Shown here: piece by piece, positions 57,054-64,000 of the stretch
How positions within the stretch are numbered: the first letter of the stretch is position 1
How the letters are laid out: each line of letters starts with the position of its first letter
Source: Liquidambar formosana
Lineage: Eukaryota > Streptophyta > Magnoliopsida > Saxifragales > Altingiaceae
Direction of reading: 5' to 3'
DNA: 64,000 nucleotides
Assembly: GCA_039720395.1 (NCBI GenBank)
Contig: JBBPBK010000048.1
Location: 1,061,501 to 1,125,500 of the forward strand
Translations under genes and position numbers: made by a program
Notes under the pieces: generated by a model
Databases searched by the model: none
What the model was told of the DNA's origin: nothing
The model's input: the letters and a program-made list of their open reading frames with translations, nothing else

Positions 57054-57503
57054 TCATTGCCCCGTTTTAAGCGCTTCCATGCGAAGAACTTGGAGAAAGT
57101 CATCAAGGGAAAGAAGTTGGCAGACATCATGATCACCCAGAAAGAACTCGCATGCATCAAACTTGTCCATACAACCTGATTGTATCTCACGGCCGGACCG
57201 TACAGCATTATCATCATAAGAAAAATCACAAGGCTCTTTACTTGAACCACAACCTTGCATGAGCGCATGCAAAAAGCTCTCATCAGTTGGAAGATTTCGT
57301 TTCTCCTCTATGCAGCTCTGGTCCAAGAGAGCATTGAGAAAGCTCTCCTCAGAAGGAAGGTTACAAGTTTCATCAATAACCTCATCGTTCTTCCATGTCG
57401 ATAATATCTCCCACTCATCTTCTTGACTGGAAAAGGTACTGTTGGACTCAAGGAGAGACCACTCGTCTGAAGTAGAAGGAAGGACTTGGAAAATAGTATC
57501 CAT
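57054..57503 (-). CDS. hypothetical acidic protein, 149 aa, with internal repeat
   Basis: Single-exon open frame, not recognised. It is acidic and low in lysine. A motif occurs twice: CNLPSEESFLNALLDQSC at about residues 47-64 and RNLPTDESFLHALMQGC at about 70-86, and a looser third form, LLSLDDFLQVLRM, near 131-143. The N-terminus has two similar tryptophan motifs (DEWSLLES, DEWEILST). Such short hydrophobic-acidic repeats resemble activation or docking motifs, but no family is claimed. A TATTTAATTA about 60 bp upstream could be a TATA box. Lack of introns and unknown codon behaviour leave it possible that it is only part of a gene. Confidence 0.5.
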   Translation of the reverse strand: MDTIFQVLPSTSDEWSLLESNSTFSSQEDEWEILSTWKNDEVIDETCNLPSEESFLNALLDQSCIEEKRNLPTDESFLHALMQGCGSSKEPCDFSYDDNAVRSGREIQSGCMDKFDACEFFLGDHDVCQLLSLDDFLQVLRMEALKTGQ

Positions 57504-58219
57504 TGTTCGAACAAACCTATCTATTGCAATGGAATAGAATACCTAGAAGTCCTCAAGGGTGTTCTTTAATTAAATAGGGAAAGTTATTAAAGCTTCAATT
57601 TATTTAAAGTATTCAGGTAGAAAAGGAAATTACTACTTTCTCTTCTATTTCTACTAGAATAAGGACTACTCTCTTAATTTGTTTCCATATTAGTTTGGCC
57701 CCTATAATTGGTTATTTTTCCATTACGGAATTTATCTTCTTTTTTTTTTCTTCTTTTTTTCCTATAAAGTAAATAGCAAGAAATATATTTACATGAGAAT
57801 ACCATCTATAATTAGACGCCTGCCTAGACACATCACACATATCCATAAAATTATATGAGATCCATACATTGTTAGACTCTTACCGCAAACTTGTTTCTTG
57901 GGCCTTCGATTCAACAAAAGATTATTTCATATATTTAGTACAACACATAGCATACTGGATGGTATGTTGCACCAATAAAATCATTTTATTATACAAACAT
58001 GCTGTTGAACATTATCAAAGTTATTAGGTAGTGCAATTCTATTAATCCAGCATACCACTTGAACATGACACGTGATGCAACAAATACAAGGAATAATTTG
58101 TCAAACCAATCGTTGTGTACTTGTATGAGGTCGCAGAATTTTTTCTTTTCCTACAAACAATACTTCACTCCTTACATCGAGGAGTAGTTCGGTAGTTCCT
58201 TATGCAATGTGACATGGCA
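57504..58219. other. intergenic upstream of the 149-aa ORF
   Basis: AT-rich; contains T-rich tract near 57730-57760. No gene. Confidence 0.5.
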
Positions 58220-58335
58220 TGTTTGTTTTTTGTTTTTTTTTTTTTTGGTATAATCAAAGGGGTTCGAACCTTTGATCTATCCTAATCCTACCATTTACCC
58301 TACCCTCCCTCACCACTATGTTAGCCCTTGTGTCT
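58220..58335 (-). mobile_element. tRNA-derived SINE
   Basis: Minus strand: A-box-like GGGCTAACATAGTGGTGAGG, B box GGTTCGAACCCC, then an A-rich tail. The 10-bp repeat TGACATGGCA flanks it at 58210-58219 and 58336-58345, so ends are well defined. Confidence 0.85.
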
Positions 58336-58793
58336 TGACATGGCACATTTTTTAGTTGACACATGTTCCTACATGAACAAAGATCCTCTACCCCTCCTCT
58401 GTGCCCCCTTTTAGATCCTTTTGCATGATTAATTAAGCCATGTTAACGTCATAAAAATTACCTTAGGACCTGTCAAATAATGGGTCCTGCTTAGTTTATC
58501 TTGTTCCTAATATACCAACTCATTCAAATTACCTCAAGCTTAAACTTTGTACCCATTTTTTTTTGGGCTTTTCATTTTCTAATAACAATCATGCAATTTA
58601 CACCAAATTATCTTCTGAAATTCAACATCACAAATGAAGTAGCATCTTGGTATAGATTATTTCTGACTCACTATTCAATTTTAAATTTCAAAATTTAAAT
58701 TTGTGGATTTTTTGTGTTACCACATTGTTTGGGATGTTAAATTTTATGAAATAATTTTTGAACAAATAGCATTTTTCCTTTCAATAAAAAATT

Positions 58794-59779
58794 GGGTAAA
58801 TTACATTAAGACCCCCTCTAAAATCTGATAATTACAAATAGACCCCCTCACGTTTTTGAAATTACATTAAGACCCCCTCCCTCTAACTTCCGTCCATAAT
58901 CCGTTAAATCACTTTCAATTTTTTTCAAAATACCCTAATTATCCTTATTGGATGACAACTTCCATGTTAAATGCATATAACTCATCAGCCCAACACATTC
59001 ATTCAGTACATTTGATTGATTTATTTATTTATTTATAAACAACTAAAAGATTATATATATATAAAAGAAAAATGCCAAAGAGCTTAAATTTTTGTCCAAC
59101 TGATGTGGTAGCCATCGGATTTGCTCATTAGAAACAATTATCTATTTAATTGATGTGTAAAAATAAAAATAAAAAATTGATTTGCCAAGTTGCCACCTTA
59201 TTTGCCACCTCTATACGTGCATCTTCATTGTAATAATTCTTTTTATTTATTTTTACATATGAGTAATGCTACATAGCCCTTTTTTTTTTTTTTTACTCAA
59301 ATCTACTTACTCAAATGAGGTGGCAACTTAGCAAATCAATTTTTTTATTTTTTATTTTGCAAATCAATTAAAAATTTAATTAAATAAATAATTGTTTCTA
59401 AACAGTAAATTTGACAGCTGCCACATCAGTTGGATAGAAAATTTAAATTGTTTTTAGCATTTTTCTTATATATATATATATATATATATATTATCTTTTT
59501 GTTGTTTATCAATAATAATTAAAAAATTCAAAAGTATTGGATGAACTATTGGACTGGTGAGTTATACGCATTTAACATGGAAGTTATCATCCACTAAGGG
59601 TAGTTAGGGTATTTTGAAAAAATTTGAATATGATTTAACGGATTAATGGACGGAAGTTAGAAGGAGGGGTCTTTTTTTAGTTTATTTTGTAAAATAGGGG
59701 GTGTCAGTGTAATTTTAAAAACGTGAGGGGGTATATCTGTAATAGTCAGATTTTAGAGGGGTCTTATTGTAATTTACCC
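58794..59779. mobile_element. non-autonomous MULE-type transposon, 986 bp, long inverted arms
   Basis: Ends are GGGTAAATTACATTAAGACC and, in reverse, GGGTAAATTACAATAAGACC; the arms match for about 190 bp (AAAATCTGA, TTCCGTCCATTAAT, ATGTTAAATGCGTAT). TAAAAAATT at 58785-58793 and 59780-59788 is the 9-bp target duplication. No transposase. The middle holds a second foldback element. Confidence 0.9.
59064..59468. mobile_element. foldback element nested inside the MULE-type transposon
   Basis: AAGAAAAATGCCAAAGAGCT with CCAACTGATGTGGTAGC on the left pairs with GCTGCCACATCAGTTGG and AGCATTTTTCTT on the right. Arms of about 140 bp flank a short centre with GCACGTATAGAGG-type sequence and a T run. 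It sits between TA repeats, so its exact ends and target duplication are unclear. Confidence 0.75.
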
Positions 59780-59789
59780 TAAAAAATTT

Positions 59790-60236
59790 GAGTTTTCTGG
59801 GAGGTTTTTTGGGGCTTTTCGAGCTGGGTTGCTCATCAAAATCAAAGACCGAGAAAGTCCTGGACTTTAGAGCCAAGGCTAAACTACGTGAGCTTGGAGC
59901 AAACTTCAGGCTATTCGATGACCCTTTTCACTGGGAAAACGGAGAGAGATGATAAGGGTTTATCTACTAGAGCCAACGAAGGAGAAGGGTTTTAGGCTTT
60001 CCTTGTTTTCTCGATGACTCCTTTTTACGATAAAACTGGCTTTCGGAACCTCTATTTCTCGACCCAGAGCGAGTCTCAGAACAACTGATTCAAGTATTCA
60101 ACAGTCCAAAGGTCTCTACACTTCAAAATCACTGCAAGTAAGAACTTAAACCCTTTTCCTTAAATTCCACAATCTTCAAAAATCTCGTAGCGAAATGAGT
60201 TAACTCACTGAGTTCCCAACCCCTTTTCTCCCTGTA
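59790..60236. other. promoter side of the maturase gene
   Basis: No ORF called. This contains the 5' UTR and promoter of the maturase locus; no certain TATA box. Confidence 0.4.
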
Positions 60237-62440
60237 ATGCATTATCGACGCCTCCCCATTTTCGCCTATCGAATACTCACAATTCCCACTACTCTCCGGG
60301 TCACAACCGCTTTCTTACACACCCAAACCAATCCCACAAACACTAGAAAAAATGGGTTTGCCTTCTTTCGCTTCTTCTTGTTCGCATCGATGCAACGGTG
60401 ACCGCCCGATCCCAATAACCCGGCCACCTTGATTAAGGAAGATAGCGTCGCCGTTTGCTCCCAAATGTGGATCGAGAATTTCCGTGAACCCAATCGAACT
60501 ATGGCCAATTTGAGTGCGTATCTCTGGTGATTCGAGTTGTGGGTATTGGTGTATCAGAAGGTTTGTGCCAATGAGAAGGGTGCGTATATGCCACGGAGCG
60601 CTATACAGAGGTCAGCTTTGGAGGACTTGCTAGAGCTACGGAACGCGGTTCTTGATGATAGGTTTAAGTGGGGGGATACGTTGCAGTTCTTTATCAAGTC
60701 TCTGAAGGATAAAACCACTTATGAATCGCTGTCGAAGAGGAAAATTTGTGCGATTTTGACTACGACGCAGCTTACCCCATTTCAAGATAGGATTGTTCAG
60801 GAGGTTTTGTTTATGATTTTGGAGCCAATATATGAAGGGAGGTTTTTAGAGAAGTCGTTTGCGTTTAGGCCTGGGAGGAATGCACATATGGTGTTGAGGG
60901 TAATTCGAAGGAGTTTTGCGGGTTATTTGTGGTATATAAAGGGGGATTTGAGTACTGTTTTGGATAGGATGAAGGTGGGGATGGTGATAAGTGCCTTGAT
61001 GAGGGATGTTAGGGATAAGAAGGTGATTGATTTGATAAAGGCAGCGTTGGTTACGCCGGTGATCACTAGCAGAATTAATGAAGGAGAGAAGAAGAAGAAG
61101 ACGAAGAGGAAGTATCAGAAAAAGAAGGTGCTGGCGGAAGATGAGCCAAAGCCTGACCTATATTGGTTAGAGACCTTTTTTGGGTTTGCTCCCGAGGAGG
61201 CAGAAAAGCTTCCTTCATGGGGTCATGGTGGGATTCTTAGTCCTCTTTTGGCTAATGTGTGTCTTGATGAATTGGACCGTTGGATGGAGGGTAAGCTCAA
61301 GGAGTTTTATCGTCCATCTAAGAGTGATGTTATATGGAACAGTCCAGAAGGGGAAGTGGAACATGGGAATACATCTTGGCCGGAATTTGTTCCGATAAGT
61401 GGGCCAGATAAGACACAGAAGATGGATTACGTACGATATGGGGGTCACATTTTGATTGGAGTACGAGGACTCAGGGCGTATGCTGCAATATTAAGGAAGC
61501 AGTTAATTGAATTTTGTGATCAGAAATATATGCTTAAGCTTGACAATGACAGCCTCCCTATTGAACACATAACTAAGGGTGTAATGTTTCTTGACCATGT
61601 GTTATGCCAGAGAGTTGTGTATCCAACTCTTCGATACACTGCAACTGGCGGGAAGATTATTAGTGAGAAAGGTGTGGGCACACTTTTGTCAGTCACGACA
61701 AGCTTGAAACAATGTATTAAGCAGTTTAGAAAGTTGATCTTTCTCAAGGGGGATAGGGATCCTGATCCTCAGCCTTGTTTCAGAATGTTCCATGCAACTC
61801 AAGCTCACACAAATGCACAAATGAACAAGTTCCTGTCAACGATGGTTGAGTGGTATAGGTATTCTGAAAATAAGAAGAAAGTTGTAAACTTTTGTTCTTA
61901 CATCTTAAGGGGTTCGCTTGCAAAGCTCTATGCTGCAAAATACAAGCTCCGTTCACGAGCAAAGGTTTATAAGATTGGTTCACGGAATTTGAGTCGTCCT
62001 TTGAAGGAGAAGAAAGGGCAATCACTAGAGTACTATAATTTGCTGAGGATGGGTCTTATGGAGTCTATTGATGGGCTTCAATATACACGGATGTCTTTTA
62101 TACCTGAGACTGATTACACTACTTTCCCGAGTAATTGGAGGCCTGATCATGAGAAGGCATTGCTTGAATATATAAGGCTTGATGATTCAAAACTCTGGAG
62201 GAGCAAAGGAGTTGCCTTAGAGAGCAAAGTCTCATTTCACCTTAGGATTACATTTCATTGCTTGTTTGTAACTACAAAAGGAATGCTATCATAGCAGAGC
62301 AGCTTTCCATCACAGAGAGCGGTGGCAATAACTTACAAAGAGGTAAAGATTTCCTTTTGGATTCGGCCCATGAGAACTATGATCACAAAACCAGAGATGA
62401 GGAGGACAACGAAGAAGGGTTTCATGCAGCACAAATGTAA
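60237..62440 (+). pseudogene. NMAT3: nuclear-encoded organellar intron maturase (nMAT3-like), disrupted at both ends
   Basis: Group II intron-type maturase that moved to the nucleus; such proteins go to mitochondria and help splice organellar introns. A basic presequence-like start (MHYRRLPIFAYRILTIPTTL) is at 60237, followed in frame by SVAVCSQMWIENFREPN. TGA codons lie at 60399 and 60528. From 60531 the frame is open to 62294: RT-related part (MPRSAIQRSALEDL, SFAFRPGRNAHMVLRVIRR, GGILSPLLANVCLDEL, YVRYGGHILIGVRG), then the maturase X part (AAKYKLRSRAKVYKIG). The catalytic YADD motif is YGGH. Near 62199 a one-base deletion shifts the frame; the old frame then meets TAG (about 62243) and continues LLVCNYKRNAIIAEQLS to EEGFHAAQM, stop at 62438. 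A TTG at 60537 is not a real start. The core suggests recent loss, or an assembly or allele defect. Confidence 0.8.
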
Positions 62441-62865
62441 GAAAAGTTTCTTACCTCTGTGCTTGGAAAGTAAATTTTTTCTGTGAGTTGATGTTTGTAC
62501 TGGTTAGAGGAAGTGAAGCTAAATTCCATTACTCCTATAGTAATTTTGTAACCCTCCTTAAAATTGAGAAAGTATGGAGTTTCTTGTATAATTTAAAATA
62601 TATTAATTTGATGTCAAAATTTAGAACATTTGATGGCTGGCCCACCTGCTAGTTGATTGACTAGTTTATTTTGCATCTATGCTTGGAACTTTCAATATTG
62701 TTTGATGCTTTATTTTTATGGAGATTCACACATAAACAGAATAAAAGTTGTAGGAGGTGATGTTTCCCTGTAATTATAGACTCCTCACTATTGGAGATGT
62801 ATGGAGTGTTAAACATAAAATTTTGGCTTGGTACTTCTCTAGATTTTGTGTCATGTTTGGTTTTT
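62441..62865. other. 3' flank of the maturase locus
   Basis: AT-rich, no gene. Likely old 3' UTR in its first part. Confidence 0.5.
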
Positions 62866-62975
62866 TTTTTTTCTTTTTTCCTTTTTCTTTTGGGTACAAT
62901 TGGAGGGGTTCGAACCCTAACCTATCCTAATCCTAACCCTATACCCCACCCTTCCTCACCACTAGGCTAGCCCTA
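62866..62975 (-). mobile_element. tRNA-derived SINE
   Basis: Minus strand: A box TAGCCTAGTGG (62959-62969), B box GGTTCGAACC (about 62908-62917), then CTCCAATTGTACCC and an A-rich tail. Best promoter boxes of the three copies; target duplication not resolved. Confidence 0.8.
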
Positions 62976-64000
62976 GTGGCTTGTTATGTTCACTTTTGAT
63001 CTTTCTAAATTGTCTATTTTTTTAATTTTTTATTTTGGACGCTATGAGATGCCCAGACACCCTTTTCTACTGTTCATTCTTTCTAGCAGGAGTAGCTGTG
63101 GGACGAGTTGGGTGGCCCCTTTAGACTTGGTTTCACTTATGGTGATTTCCTTTGATGGTTTTGAGAGAAGGGTTAGACGTAGAGTTCTTTGGTCCAGTGA
63201 TCCTGGCAACTTTTTAGTTTATTTCATTGGAGAGGAATGCAAAGATATTAAAAGATTTTTGTGTCATGAGGTAGATCCTTTGGTATAGTATAGTTTTCTT
63301 ATCTTCTCTTTGGCCCTTTGTCACCAAAAAGTTTGAGAGAGATCGGATTGCAGTCTGTTCATTGACCAGACATTTATATATCAAGTGCTCTTCCTTTTGG
63401 GATGATGAAACTCAATTTTAATGTTTGTCCCCTTGGGAATCCCTGGCAGTTTTTGCCTTCTTAAGCCTTAATTTCGACCCTTAACCCTTACATTTTCCCT
63501 ATAAACCCTAACCTTACCTTTCTATACAAGTTAACCTTGAAAACCTAACAATTATTATTCTTCTTAGAAATGACAGCAAGCCTTTTTAAAAAATATATAT
63601 ATATTCTACCATATTCCTCCTTAAACCTTCACCAAATTAACCCTTATTCCTTCTACAAACCCTAATACCACCATCCCTTCTGCAAATCCTAAAGAAATAA
63701 GGTTCTAGCCCACATATACTTGATAGTAGGCAAACCTTATTCTCTAGGCCTGTCCCTACATCACCCAGTGGACACTTCATCCCCATTTTTTTCAAAATAA
63801 CTCTTCATATGCTTTTGTTAGGGCCCATTGCAATGTGCAGTTGCAAAATAAACTTTCTTAAATTTCTAGGCTGTCTTCCCTCTTCATTAATATTTCTTTG
63901 AGAGGATTGAACAAGTAATATCTACCTTGTCCTCTTAAAATTCAAACACTATTTTCATTCCAACATTAAGCTATTACCATTAGAGTGGGTGGAGTGCCAT
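62976..64000. other. right-edge intergenic region
   Basis: A 100-codon plus-strand frame at 62986-63288 has no recognisable motif and is not called. The rest is AT- and C-rich with CCCTAA-like scatter near 63480-63530, not a telomere array. No gene seen. Confidence 0.45.

Noticed and set aside
60399..60401. First TGA of the maturase as certain proof of disruption
   Set aside because: It lies in the variable presequence, where another frame (ATG near 60352) is open and one indel would rejoin; only the TGA at 60528 is inside conserved sequence.
60528..60530. RNA editing as an explanation for the C-to-T type stops
   Set aside because: Plant C-to-U editing acts on organellar transcripts and would create, not remove, a T; it cannot restore a nuclear-encoded TGA.

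Overview
The window is nuclear DNA of a flowering plant, most likely a core eudicot. The genes have many GT-AG introns, the DNA is AT-rich and repeat-laden, and there are plant-type snRNA promoters, plant-specific gene families (DRP1, PUP, RABH) and an insertion of plastid DNA. I cannot name the species.

Layout. 1.4-10.8 kb (minus): a complete 15-exon dynamin-related GTPase of the DRP1 class, closest to DRP1E (614 codons, every junction in frame). 14.6-16.9 kb and 38.4-40.7 kb (minus): two two-exon purine permease genes, PUP copy 1 (387 aa) and PUP copy 2 (385 aa). They are paralogous blocks of about 5 kb that include promoter and 3' flank. Between and beyond them, 19-45.3 kb, lies a cluster of nine promoter-bearing U2 snRNA loci, all on the plus strand. 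Four look intact (A, B, D, G), two have an altered 5' end (C, E), one has lost the Sm site (F) and two are truncated (H, I). There are also promoterless U2 3' fragments. Two U2 units (D, F) are preceded by the decayed last codons of a PUP gene, so PUP and U2 sequences were amplified together.

22.0-26.9 kb is a plastid-derived insertion in plastome order: trnQ-rps16 spacer, intact rps16 with its group II intron, trnK-UUU 5' exon, 5' third of matK with stops. It abuts inverted U2 fragments on one side and a scrambled Copia retrotransposon (26.9-29.6 kb) on the other. That Copia has gag on the minus strand facing pol on the plus strand across an inverted repeat.

46.2-55.0 kb (minus): a complete six-exon Rab6-class small GTPase, RABH1b-like (208 aa). 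57.1-57.5 kb (minus): an unrecognised acidic 149-aa ORF with an internal repeat. 60.2-62.4 kb (plus): a nuclear-encoded organellar intron maturase (nMAT3-like) with a long open core but in-frame stops at the N-terminus and a frameshift plus stop at the C-terminus, so probably a young pseudogene.

Non-coding DNA holds several non-autonomous transposons that can be delimited by inverted ends and 9-bp target duplications (MULE type at 17.6-18.6, 32.6-33.8 and 58.8-59.8 kb, and a small one in a RABH1 intron), nested MITEs at 13 kb, and a family of tRNA-derived SINEs with target duplications. The genes do not form one pathway: vesicle and membrane trafficking (DRP1, RABH1), purine/cytokinin-type transport (PUP), spliceosome RNA (U2) and organelle intron splicing (maturase) are independent functions.
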